16,143 nt of DNA, taken from contig SACC01000008.1 in assembly GCA_009928745.1 (NCBI GenBank), positions 1 through 16,143 on the forward strand, written 5' to 3'. The notes under the pieces are model-generated. The model did not search any database. It saw only the letters and a list, made by a program, of their open reading frames with translations, and was not told the DNA's origin. The position numbers and the translations under genes are program-made. Origin of the DNA: Clostridia bacterium. GTDB taxonomy: Bacteria > Bacillota > Clostridia > Christensenellales > CAG-1252. Shown here in pieces: positions 1 through 6,892 of the stretch; the first letter of the stretch is position 1, and each line of letters begins with the position of its first letter.

Positions 1-88
1 CGACCTGTTCATTCGTAATTAACAGGCACTTAACTTATTGCCATTAAAAAAGGACAGCGGAAGCTGTCCTTTTTGGAGCTAATAGTCA
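1..88. repeat. Direct repeat copy A: tRNA-Thr 3' tail, terminator and downstream DNA
   Basis: This 88-bp stretch recurs at 195-282 (offset 194) with only two mismatches, both in the loop of the enclosed hairpin. It carries the last 14 nt of the tRNA-Thr gene (minus strand, 75-88), a copy of the tRNA terminator hairpin (stem arms 47-58 and 63-74), and a piece of anticodon-arm-like sequence at 1-26. After base 88 it departs completely from the real tRNA, so this copy holds only the 3' end of a tRNA and no functional gene. The left edge of the repeat is cut by the window start, so its true length is unknown. The arrangement resembles what a tRNA-targeting integrase leaves behind, but no integrase gene is visible. 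Confidence 0.85.
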
Positions 89-186
89 TTTCAATGTGCG
101 CTATGGTTATTGCTCTTATTCTCTTTTCGTTTTCGTGCCAGGTTTATACCTTTTAATTGCAACTTCTCGGCACAAGCCTTCGGCTG

Positions 187-220
187 CGAACTTCCGACCT
201 GTTCATTCGTAATTAACAGG
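187..220. pseudogene. Hybrid tRNA-Thr remnant (T-loop to anticodon arm)
   Basis: Bases 187-207 match tRNA positions 287-307 in the same orientation at 19 of 21 sites (T-loop, variable region and one side of the anticodon stem). Bases 201-220 match the reverse complement of 298-317 at 19 of 20 sites. The two matches join inside the anticodon arm, which is itself a near palindrome, so the remnant reads as two oppositely oriented tRNA pieces fused at the anticodon loop. The same fusion starts copy A at 1-26. There is no acceptor stem or D-arm, so it cannot be a functional tRNA. An integrase crossover site or a palindrome-driven rearrangement would both explain it. Confidence 0.55.
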
Positions 221-282
221 CACTTAACTTATTGCCATTAAAAAAGGACAGCGTAGGCTGTCCTTTTTGGAGCTAATAGTCA
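195..282. repeat. Direct repeat copy B, attached to the intact tRNA-Thr
   Basis: This is the second copy of the 88-bp repeat at 1-88. Here it is continuous with the intact tRNA-Thr gene, so it contains that gene's real 3' end and terminator. The 106 bp between the copies (89-194) has no recognisable gene. Its right end (187-194) runs into a tRNA-like remnant. Confidence 0.85.
240..268 (-). terminator. Terminator of tRNA-Thr
   Basis: A perfect 12-bp stem (241-252 with 257-268) and a 4-nt loop are followed on the minus strand by a run of T (complement of the A run at 240-245). The stem begins on the last base of the CCA end, so the tRNA 3' end and the terminator overlap by one base. A degenerate-loop copy lies at 46-74. 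Confidence 0.85.
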
Positions 283-343
283 GATTCGAACTGACGACCT
301 GTTCATTACGAATGAACTGCTCTACCAGCTGAGCCATATTAGC
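268..343 (-). tRNA. tRNA-Thr (anticodon CGU)
   Basis: The reverse complement folds as a standard 76-nt tRNA with CCA encoded. The acceptor stem is GCTAATA paired with TATTAGC, followed by discriminator T and CCA. The D-arm is GCTC/GAGC. The anticodon stem GTTCA/TGAAC encloses the loop TTCGTAA, giving anticodon CGT, which reads ACG threonine codons. The T-arm loop is TTCGAAT. It is transcribed from its own promoter at 383-411 through a leader hairpin at 351-375 and ends in the terminator that abuts the CCA. Its 3' end is partly duplicated downstream. Confidence 0.95.
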
Positions 344-350
344 GTGGCTT

Positions 351-375
351 GTTGCGGATACTGGTTATCCGCAAC
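351..375 (-). other. Hairpin in the predicted 5' leader of pre-tRNA-Thr
   Basis: GTTGCGGATA and TATCCGCAAC form a perfect 10-bp stem with a 5-nt loop. On the minus strand it starts about where transcription from the promoter at 383-411 should begin and ends 7 nt before the mature tRNA 5' end. There is no T-run after it in the tRNA direction, so it is not a normal terminator. It may protect the precursor or influence RNase P processing; its role is unknown. Confidence 0.6.
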
Positions 376-382
376 GATTATT

Positions 383-411
383 ATAATAACTTAAAACCGT
401 TGCTTGGTCAA
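383..411 (-). promoter_or_regulatory. Sigma-A promoter for tRNA-Thr
   Basis: On the minus strand TTGACC (406-411) and TATTAT (383-388) are separated by exactly 17 bp. The predicted start is near 376, at the base of the leader hairpin. It lies between the aminotransferase stop and the tRNA. Confidence 0.65.
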
Positions 412-421
412 GCATAATAAG

Positions 422-1615
422 TTATTCGAATTTCCTATTTTTCAATTCCTGCATAAACTCGCGCATCTTTTCCATAGCAAGCTCGATGGTCTCCATAGCG
501 TAAGCGTAGCTTATCCTTATGTGGTAATAGCCTGCCTCGCCGAACGCGATACCCGGGGGAATACAAACTTTGTATTTTGCAAGTAATTGTTCAATAAAAT
601 CTTCTCCGTTTAGCCCCGTCTTCTCTACGTTGGGGAACATGTAGAACGCGCCTTTCGGTTCAAAACATTCTATGCCCATATCAATAAGAGATTTGTACAA
701 AAACTTTCTCTTGCGGTCATACTCGTCACGCATCTTTGCAACCTCGGCAAAGTCATTAGAAAAAGCATCTTTCAGCATTGCAACCGCCGCATATTGAGCG
801 GCAGTCGGCGCGCACATAATCATATATTGGTGAATCTTGAGTATATGCTTAGCAAACTCGCGCGGCGCGCATACAAAACCCAGTCTCCAGCCAGTCATTG
901 CAAAAGATTTTGAAAAACCGTTGAACACTATTGTGCGTTCCCACATATCTTCAAGCGAAGCAATGCTGGTATGCTTGATACCGCCGTATGTAAGCTCTGC
1001 GTATATCTCGTCTGACAATACTATCAGATCGTTCTTTTTGATGGCTGGGAGCAGCGCTTCCAGCTCACTCTTAGTCATAATCCCGCCCGTGGGGTTGTTA
1101 GGATAACACATCAATATTGCTTTGGTCTTAGGGGTGACGTTATTCTCAATCATATCGGGAGTAACGATAAAACCGTTCTCCTTAACGCATTTAAGCACAA
1201 CGGGTACGCCGCCTGCAAGCTTTATCGCCGGAGAATACGCCACAAAGCAGGGTTCGGGGAGCAGTACCTCGTCCCCGGGATTAAGTAGCGCAAGCAATGC
1301 AATGTCGATACCCTCTGATGCGCCCACCGTCATTATTATCTCGTCGGTAGTGTAGTTGATGCTGAACTTCTCTCTCATGTAGCGGGATATCAGCTCTCTT
1401 AGCTCTAATAATCCGCTATTGGAGGTATAACGGGTAATACCGTCCTTAATCGACTTAATCGCAGCCTCGCAACCCACGCTTGGAGTCACAAAATTCGGCT
1501 CGCCGACACCAAGTGAGATGCTGTCTGGCATTGTCGCCGCAATATCAAAATATTTTCTAATACCCGAGGGCTTCATTTCGTAAGCAACTTTGCTAACATA
1601 CTTTTTATAATCCAT
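422..1615 (-). CDS. PLP-dependent class I/II aminotransferase (PatA/AspC-like)
   Basis: This is a fold-type I aminotransferase of 397 residues, the normal family length, expected in the cytoplasm moving an amino group between an amino acid and a 2-oxo acid. Visible landmarks are the SLGVGEPNF segment near residue 34, YPNNPTGG (171-178) with the cofactor-contacting Asn173, SDEIY with Asp202 and Tyr205, the Schiff-base lysine Lys236 in GFSKSFAMTGWRLG, and Arg367 in HIRIS, the expected carboxylate-binding arginine. It most resembles the PatA/aromatic-aspartate branch, but the substrate cannot be fixed from sequence. The ATG at 1615 follows a clear AAGGAG site. A promoter with a 17-bp spacer is at 1730-1758. 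It is divergent from the MATE gene and precedes the tRNA, which has its own promoter. Confidence 0.93.
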   Translation of the reverse strand: MDYKKYVSKVAYEMKPSGIRKYFDIAATMPDSISLGVGEPNFVTPSVGCEAAIKSIKDGITRYTSNSGLLELRELISRYMREKFSINYTTDEIIMTVGASEGIDIALLALLNPGDEVLLPEPCFVAYSPAIKLAGGVPVVLKCVKENGFIVTPDMIENNVTPKTKAILMCYPNNPTGGIMTKSELEALLPAIKKNDLIVLSDEIYAELTYGGIKHTSIASLEDMWERTIVFNGFSKSFAMTGWRLGFVCAPREFAKHILKIHQYMIMCAPTAAQYAAVAMLKDAFSNDFAEVAKMRDEYDRKRKFLYKSLIDMGIECFEPKGAFYMFPNVEKTGLNGEDFIEQLLAKYKVCIPPGIAFGEAGYYHIRISYAYAMETIELAMEKMREFMQELKNRKFE

Positions 1616-1729
1616 ACTCCACTCCTTATAAAATCAATTAATGATTATTCATTTTGTTCTTGCAACGCTTATCTTGTACTCACTATATATAATGTTGTTA
1701 AATATACATTGCTTATGCAAATCATATAA

Positions 1730-1758
1730 ATAATAATTGATATTGCTAATTTTGTCAA
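1730..1758 (-). promoter_or_regulatory. Promoter of the aminotransferase with overlapping dyad
   Basis: TTGACA (1753-1758) and TATTAT (1730-1735) on the minus strand have a 17-bp spacer, leaving a leader of about 105 nt. An imperfect inverted repeat (about 1738-1764, arms 9 of 10 matching) spans the -35 box, and TTGC/GCAA arms lie near 1710-1721. Both could be operators; no regulator gene is adjacent. The rest of the 319-bp gap (1616-1934) is AT-rich with no gene. Confidence 0.6.
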
Positions 1759-1896
1759 TATTAATCAAATAATAGATACATAATTAATAGCTAATTACTT
1801 TATTACTCGCTTACACTGCTTATTTTGAGACAAAATTCTGTATTGTTTAATTTTTTTTAATATTAAACGATGTAGCACAAATTATCTCTTTTTTGG

Positions 1897-1925
1897 TTGC
1901 CAATAACTTTTATTGCAGTTATACT
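1897..1925 (+). promoter_or_regulatory. Promoter of the MATE gene, very close to its ATG
   Basis: TTGCCA (1897-1902) and TATACT (1920-1925) are separated by 17 bp. The predicted transcription start is about 1932-1935, on or just before the ATG at 1935, so the mRNA would have almost no leader. No Shine-Dalgarno sequence precedes the ATG. Confidence 0.55.
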
Positions 1926-1934
1926 TAATCAGTT

Positions 1935-3359
1935 ATGAGCACATTAACCTCACGAAAAATGGCGGATATGCCAATGGGTAAGCTTATTATGAATATGAGC
2001 CTGCCCGCAATACTTTCCATGCTTGTCCAAGCGCTTTACAGCATTGTGGATTCTTTATATATAGCTAGATATTCTACGCCGCTATTAGACAGCCTCGGGA
2101 TGTCCTCCGCTCCGCTTGACGCGCTGACTATAGCTTTCCCTATGCAAATGCTCGTGATTGCTTTTGCGCTGGGTATTGGAGTAGGTTCTAATGCGTTCAT
2201 CTCAAGAATGCTTGGCGAAAAGAAATATGATGAAGCCAACAAAACGGCTCAGCACGGCTTATTCCTCGCGCTATTATTCGGCTTAATCTTCATTGCGGTG
2301 GGATTACTTGCCAGCAGACCTTTTATGGAGCTTTATACCTCAGATCCGATTATAATTCAATACGGCACGAGCTATCTGTCCATTGTCGTATGTATCAGTA
2401 TGTTCTCTTTCCTCGAAATAACTTTGGCGAAAATGCTGCAGGCAACAGGCAATATGCGCGTGCCTATGTTCGCTCAACTTATCGGCGCAATTACTAATAT
2501 TGTACTTGACCCGATACTGATTTTCGGGTTTTGGATATTCCCGGAGATGGGCATTAAAGGCGCGGCGATAGCCACAGTTATCGGGCAGGGCGCGGCGTTT
2601 ACCTATGTGTTATGTATGTTCATCTTCAAGAAGCACGATATAAGCATTTCTTTCAAAGGCTTCCGCATACGGCGCAAATATTTATCAGCAATAATACGGG
2701 TAGGACTGCCGACTACTATTATCAACTCTTTGACCTCCGTATCGCTTACTCTAGTTAATTTGATTATTAAGCAATACGCTTACGCAATTACAGTGCTAGG
2801 CGTATATTGCAGGGTGCAGTCATTTGTATTTATGCCAGTATTCGGACTTATGCAAGGCGCTTTGCCTATAATGAGCTATAACTACGGAGCGGGCAACCGC
2901 GAGAGGTTCAAAAAGGCGTATATTATTACGCTGTTAATCTCGGGCTCGATACTATTTGCCGGTATGATTCTCTTCCTTTCGGTGCCCGAATATATTCTTA
3001 TGCTGTTCAGGCTGGACGCGGAAGGTCTTGCGCTCGGCGTGCGCGCTTTCCGTATTATTTCCCTGTCCTTTGTGCCTGCGGCGTTCGGCATTACCACAAT
3101 AATTGCTTATCAATCGCTCGGCAAAGGCTTTGCCGCTTTAATTATGTCCCTTACAAGACAGCTTGTCTTTCTTGTACCGACAGTCGCGCTGCTGTTATAT
3201 CTTACGGGAATTAGCGGAATATGGTTCTCTAACCTTATAGCTGACTCTCTCTCGGCGTTGATATTCTTGCCAATCGCTTATGCGATATTCAAAAAGGAAT
3301 TTACAAAACGGGAAAAAGTGCTTTTTAATACTTTGCCTCAGCCAGTCGAAAATCAATAA
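1935..3359 (+). CDS. MATE family efflux transporter
   Basis: This 474-residue polytopic protein has about 12 predicted membrane helices arranged as two MatE halves (roughly residues 20-190 and 250-420). The N-terminal signature MNMSLPAILSMLVQALYSIV and the IGVGSNAFISRMLGEKKYDEA loop are typical of multidrug and toxic-compound extrusion proteins, which export cationic drugs or metabolites by Na+ or H+ antiport. The substrate is unknown. Start choice: the ATG at 1935 has no ribosome binding site and lies at the predicted transcription start; ATGs at 1959, 1968 and 1974 are alternatives, and none has a good site. It stands alone, ends at a strong terminator (3446-3470), and is divergent from the aminotransferase. 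Confidence 0.93.
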   Translation: MSTLTSRKMADMPMGKLIMNMSLPAILSMLVQALYSIVDSLYIARYSTPLLDSLGMSSAPLDALTIAFPMQMLVIAFALGIGVGSNAFISRMLGEKKYDEANKTAQHGLFLALLFGLIFIAVGLLASRPFMELYTSDPIIIQYGTSYLSIVVCISMFSFLEITLAKMLQATGNMRVPMFAQLIGAITNIVLDPILIFGFWIFPEMGIKGAAIATVIGQGAAFTYVLCMFIFKKHDISISFKGFRIRRKYLSAIIRVGLPTTIINSLTSVSLTLVNLIIKQYAYAITVLGVYCRVQSFVFMPVFGLMQGALPIMSYNYGAGNRERFKKAYIITLLISGSILFAGMILFLSVPEYILMLFRLDAEGLALGVRAFRIISLSFVPAAFGITTIIAYQSLGKGFAALIMSLTRQLVFLVPTVALLLYLTGISGIWFSNLIADSLSALIFLPIAYAIFKKEFTKREKVLFNTLPQPVENQ

Positions 3360-3445
3360 ATATAGTAAAAAATAGGTCTGTTGTATGTAAATTAGCCTAA
3401 TTCAATGTATTTATTCATTGTATCCTTTTCTATAGTTATACAAAT

Positions 3446-3471
3446 AACGCCGCTCATTGAGCGGCGTTTTT
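3446..3471 (+). terminator. Terminator between convergent MATE and DnaD-type genes
   Basis: A perfect 10-bp stem AACGCCGCTC/GAGCGGCGTT with a 3-nt loop is followed by TTT on the plus strand. It ends the MATE transcript. On the minus strand the tail is TTATTTG, so it may also slow the convergent transcript. Just beyond, CTGTTTGCTTT is repeated directly (3509-3519 and 3525-3535) in AT-rich DNA without a gene. Confidence 0.85.
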
Positions 3472-3578
3472 AACTATTACTATATTTTTACTGGTTTAAT
3501 TAATTTATCTGTTTGCTTTATTAACTGTTTGCTTTTTATTTATCTTTTATAGTTTTTATGTGGATTTATATATTTACC

Positions 3579-5153
3579 TTACTTTTTCAAATCTGAGGGA
3601 GCATATCCTAACGCATTAATTCTTGCATCTAAGTCATTAAGTATTTGCTTGTACCGTGTTTCCATCTCGGATGGCATATTCTCTCCCCGCGATAAATATC
3701 TCGACATATCAAGCGCAAGCTTCTTTTTTTCCTGCTCAAGGCGGCGGTATTCTTCGTCACCCATGAGAATATTGCGGATTTCGGCTATCTTATATTCTTT
3801 ATCCAGCTTAATCCCGGCGCTGGTTGTCTGTTTATTGAAGTCTACGGTACTCTTGACTCCCTCTTCCTTCCATTTTGACAATACTTTGTTAATATAAGTA
3901 AAAGCGTACGCTCTGCCCTCGGCAATCTTGGCGGCTTCCAGTATCAATTCGTCGCTAAAGTTCCAGGTAATACTCCAAGTGAGATAGAATTTTCTATCGT
4001 TCTCCGTAACATTGCGCGTACTGCCTGTCACTGCAATAATCTCGCTGATTATAGAATCGTTCTTCATAAGTCCGTGCAGATGCTCGTTAATACTGTTTTC
4101 TGTGATTATACCTTCTTCGTAAAAGCTATTGACGACCTTATTCATTCCCTCCAACTGTCGGATACTGTTCATAAAGCAATATTTCGCTATCATAACAAGT
4201 CCATCGCCCTCATAGCCCTTTTGCAACCAAGGGTGAATATAACTCTCCACTATAAAATCAAGACTTTGATAATACAATCCGAGTATCTTATTGACCTGCA
4301 CCGAGACGTTATACATCTGCTCGCGCCGCTTTGCGTATTCTTTGATATCCTGTACGGTGAAGATACTTTGCTTAAAATATTCGTCTAACACTGCGTCCAG
4401 TTTCTCCATTCCGCCACGCTTGACCGATGATGCGGCAAGTTTAATACATTCGTCGCTATAACCCCAGTTCTTCGTCCATTTGAGATAATATTGCCTGTCC
4501 TCAATATCGGGCTTGGATATTTTCTTCAGAGCCTTGAATATCGCGCGGATATTTTCGGATGCCGCTTCGCTCTCCTTGAGTCTGTCCTCCACGTCGGCTA
4601 CATTATGGCAACCCTCTTCAATCCAGTTCTTAGCAACGCTGATAATATATGCGTATCTAATGCTTACTCCTTTCAAATCAACGCAGTATTTAGCGATAAG
4701 CAACACGGCGTCCGGCTCGATATTGTTGTCCTCAATAAGCGTCAAATACTGATAAAGCTCATTAGAAGAAAGCGTCCTGTCGGGGAATAGTAATTGCAAA
4801 TTTTCAAGAAAATCCGAGTATTTGTCCTTATTAAATTTGCGGTTAGGCGCAAACGCCGCGCGAGGTGAGTTAAAACGCACGGTAAGCGGAGACCGCGAGG
4901 CAATGCTGACTAGTCCCCTTGTCTCCCAATGCTCAAATGCGCGAATAACATCTTCGGCTGTCATATCAAGCGATATACACATATTATCCAGCGTATTATC
5001 TTGACCTTGTGGATTTTGACAAAGGTTGATGCCAAGGAGATAAACTTTCAGCGCGCTCTCACCGGCATACGGAAGGTAATGGCTGATAAAAGCGTTATCA
5101 ACCATCGTATATCCATCCGTATTATAATCAATCGAAAATATACAAAGCGCCAT
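3579..5153 (-). CDS. DnaD-type replication initiation protein with tandem DnaD-like repeats
   Basis: The protein has 524 residues. Residues 1-100 look like the winged-helix N-terminal part of DnaD-type proteins (TMVDNAFISHYLPYAGES, then LKVYLLGINLC and a helix-turn-helix with EHWETRGLV). Four segments then resemble the DnaB_2/DnaD C-terminal helical domain: about 130-193 (YAYIISVAKNWIEEG), 218-275 (YYLKWTKNWGYSDE), 293-355 (VVNSFYEEGIIT) and 387-440 (FYLTWSITWNFSDE, YINKVLSKWKEEG). Residues 450-515 are a charged, probably helical tail. DnaD proteins bind DNA and help load the replicative helicase; many family members have one such C-terminal domain. No dnaC-like ATPase follows. Its ATG shares one base with the stop of the upstream flavin reductase-like gene, suggesting coupled translation, since its own ribosome binding site is weak. 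Confidence 0.85.
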   Translation of the reverse strand: MALCIFSIDYNTDGYTMVDNAFISHYLPYAGESALKVYLLGINLCQNPQGQDNTLDNMCISLDMTAEDVIRAFEHWETRGLVSIASRSPLTVRFNSPRAAFAPNRKFNKDKYSDFLENLQLLFPDRTLSSNELYQYLTLIEDNNIEPDAVLLIAKYCVDLKGVSIRYAYIISVAKNWIEEGCHNVADVEDRLKESEAASENIRAIFKALKKISKPDIEDRQYYLKWTKNWGYSDECIKLAASSVKRGGMEKLDAVLDEYFKQSIFTVQDIKEYAKRREQMYNVSVQVNKILGLYYQSLDFIVESYIHPWLQKGYEGDGLVMIAKYCFMNSIRQLEGMNKVVNSFYEEGIITENSINEHLHGLMKNDSIISEIIAVTGSTRNVTENDRKFYLTWSITWNFSDELILEAAKIAEGRAYAFTYINKVLSKWKEEGVKSTVDFNKQTTSAGIKLDKEYKIAEIRNILMGDEEYRRLEQEKKKLALDMSRYLSRGENMPSEMETRYKQILNDLDARINALGYAPSDLKK

Positions 5154-5629
5154 TAGTTCCCGTAGCTTTCCACTATCTCAGCAATATAAAGATTATGATA
5201 ATCGTCGCCTGTAGGATACCAGCGTAAATCCAACGACGGGATTTCTTCCTGTTTTAACGGGAGCTTTGTCAATACTTTGCATTCAAAATAATGCTTGCAG
5301 CCCTCTACAACAAAGGTATCCACACTTTTTGCTTTTTGCTTTGTCAGACAGCATGCTGACCATTTGTCCAGTTCTCGCCCGCTTTTTGTCCCTACGAACG
5401 CAAGCTCGCCGCTCAATTCGCCCATGGCGGGCACGGACAGAGTAAACTGCTTGGTCTGTTGCACCAGACTATCTGTATATCTTGACGGTCTTATTGCCGC
5501 AACAAAAACCTGTTTGCCCCACATAATGCCGAATTGTCCCCAACCTACCGTCATTACATTGTCGCCAGCGGTCAAAAAAACACCGCCCGAGCCAAACCTT
5601 TCTATCGCTTCTTCTACTCGTTTACTCAT
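5153..5629 (-). CDS. Flavin reductase-like (FMN-binding split barrel) protein
   Basis: This 158-residue protein resembles the flavin reductase-like family, small FMN-binding split-barrel proteins that transfer electrons from or to flavin or act as uncharacterised flavoproteins. Supporting segments are GVFLTAGDNVMTVGWGQFG near the N terminus, FVAAIRPSRYTDSLV (about 41-56), FTLSVPAMGELS and the LDKWSACC segment. It is cytoplasmic, with no signal peptide. The ATG at 5629 follows GGAGGG at good spacing, and a strong promoter lies upstream (5657-5685). It is the first gene of a two-gene unit with the DnaD-type gene, an odd pairing with no known functional link. Family assignment is firm, the electron partner is unknown. 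Confidence 0.85.
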   Translation of the reverse strand: MSKRVEEAIERFGSGGVFLTAGDNVMTVGWGQFGIMWGKQVFVAAIRPSRYTDSLVQQTKQFTLSVPAMGELSGELAFVGTKSGRELDKWSACCLTKQKAKSVDTFVVEGCKHYFECKVLTKLPLKQEEIPSLDLRWYPTGDDYHNLYIAEIVESYGN

Positions 5630-5656
5630 ATTCCCTCCAAAAAGTGATGTAAAATG

Positions 5657-5685
5657 ATTATACTACCATTATTAATATTAGTCAA
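5657..5685 (-). promoter_or_regulatory. Promoter of the flavin reductase/DnaD unit
   Basis: TTGACT (5680-5685) and consensus TATAAT (5657-5662) on the minus strand have an exact 17-bp spacer. The GGAGGG ribosome binding site lies just before the ATG at 5629. Confidence 0.8.
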
Positions 5686-5703
5686 TATTATTCCGTGAGC
5701 GGA

Positions 5704-5729
5704 GCTGGCAAAATGTGTTTTTTGCCAGC
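5704..5729. repeat. Perfect hairpin in a divergent intergenic region
   Basis: GCTGGCAAAA (5704-5713) and TTTTGCCAGC (5720-5729) form a 10-bp perfect stem with a 6-nt loop. It lies upstream of both divergent promoters, so it is not a terminator of either flanking gene. It could be an operator or a remnant. The rest of 5630-5904 holds only the two promoters. Confidence 0.5.
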
Positions 5730-5832
5730 GTGGTTATAGCCGCAATTCTCCCTTGGCTACATTTTTTGCGAGCGGTTCAAAATGCAGTGAAAAATTATAA
5801 TTCGTTTTTTGCACTTTTTTTTGATAAAGATA

Positions 5833-5861
5833 TTGACAAAATGCAATTTTAATAATAATAT
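5833..5861 (+). promoter_or_regulatory. Promoter of the SPFH gene
   Basis: Consensus TTGACA (5833-5838) and TAATAT (5856-5861) are 17 bp apart; TATGAT at 5859 is an alternative -10 with a longer spacer. AGGAG at 5892-5896 precedes the ATG at 5905. Confidence 0.75.
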
Positions 5862-5904
5862 GATTATGATATCAAAACAATATTAAATTATAGGAGATAA
5901 TTAT

Positions 5905-6891
5905 ATGGAACAAAATAAACTAGTAAAACAATATGATGAAAAGCTGTTAGCCCCCCAAAGCGGCTGGTTCATGCTGGGAATGACAATACTTTCCTTTATC
6001 GTAGGTATAGTTCTTGCAATAGTCGGCGGAGCGATTAATAGACCCGGACTTATTGTGTTAGGAGTGCTTATATTGACAGCGCTTTTTACCTTTTTAGTCA
6101 GCGGATTCAAAATTATTAAGCCTAACGAAGCGCTGGTATTAGTGCTATTCGGCAAATATTACGGCACAATCGCCAACGAAGGATTTTTCTGGGTCAATCC
6201 CTTCTGTACTGGTTTTAATCCCGCTGCAACCAACGAAGCCGCGGCAAAGGCTGAAGAATTACCGGCGAAGATGCAAGCTAACGCTATGATGTTGGCTTCA
6301 AGAAAGAAAATTTCGCTCAAGGCGATGACTCTTGCTAATGAAAAGCAGAAGGTCAACGACCTAGAGGGTAACCCCATCGAGATAGGCGTAGTAGTAATCT
6401 GGAGAATTAAAGATACCGCAAAAGCCGTATTCAATGTGGATAATTACTCAACATATGTATCAACACAAAGTGACGCGGCAATACGTCATGTAGCAAGACA
6501 ATATCCGTACGACATAAGCGATGAGGGCGATGAAAAGTCTTTGAGGGGCAGCTCACTTGAGATAGCCGAAGTGCTTCGCAAGGAATTGCAAGAAAGAGTA
6601 ATAATTGCGGGCATCGAGATTATCGAAGCGCGTATAGCCCACCTTTCCTACGCTCCAGAAATCGCCGCAGCAATGTTACAGAGACAACAAGCCAAGGCTA
6701 TTATTGACGCAAGAATTAAGATAGTAGAGGGCGCTGTCGGTATGGTGGAAATGGCGCTTGCAAAGCTTAGCGAAAAAGGCATTGTCGAGCTTGACAACGA
6801 GCGCAAAGCGGCAATGGTAAGTAATCTTTTGGTAGTTCTATGCGGCAACAGAGACGCTCAACCGATAGTCAACAGCGGTTCGATATATTAA
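5905..6891 (+). CDS. SPFH (band 7/stomatin-like) domain membrane protein
   Basis: This 328-residue protein has two hydrophobic segments (about 21-45 and 47-68) followed by an SPFH domain from about 68 (FKIIKPNEALVLVLFGKYYG) to about 290. The C-terminal helix region (LQRQQAKAIIDARIKIVEGA) is typical of oligomerising stomatin-like scaffolds that form rings in membranes and organise lipid microdomains. The protein ends in the short motif IVNSGSIY; a similar PVVNTGSLY-like ending is, from memory, common in this bacterial subgroup. It has its own promoter and an AGGAG ribosome binding site. One base after its stop begins a ribbon-helix-helix gene, a pairing I recall as recurrent in Gram-positive bacteria. 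Its cellular role is unassigned. Confidence 0.9.
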   Translation: MEQNKLVKQYDEKLLAPQSGWFMLGMTILSFIVGIVLAIVGGAINRPGLIVLGVLILTALFTFLVSGFKIIKPNEALVLVLFGKYYGTIANEGFFWVNPFCTGFNPAATNEAAAKAEELPAKMQANAMMLASRKKISLKAMTLANEKQKVNDLEGNPIEIGVVVIWRIKDTAKAVFNVDNYSTYVSTQSDAAIRHVARQYPYDISDEGDEKSLRGSSLEIAEVLRKELQERVIIAGIEIIEARIAHLSYAPEIAAAMLQRQQAKAIIDARIKIVEGAVGMVEMALAKLSEKGIVELDNERKAAMVSNLLVVLCGNRDAQPIVNSGSIY

Positions 6892-6892
6892 A

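Noticed and set aside
351..375. Hairpin as terminator of the aminotransferase gene
   Set aside because: No T-run follows it on the minus strand; the next bases run into the tRNA, and a promoter lies upstream, so a tRNA leader structure fits better.
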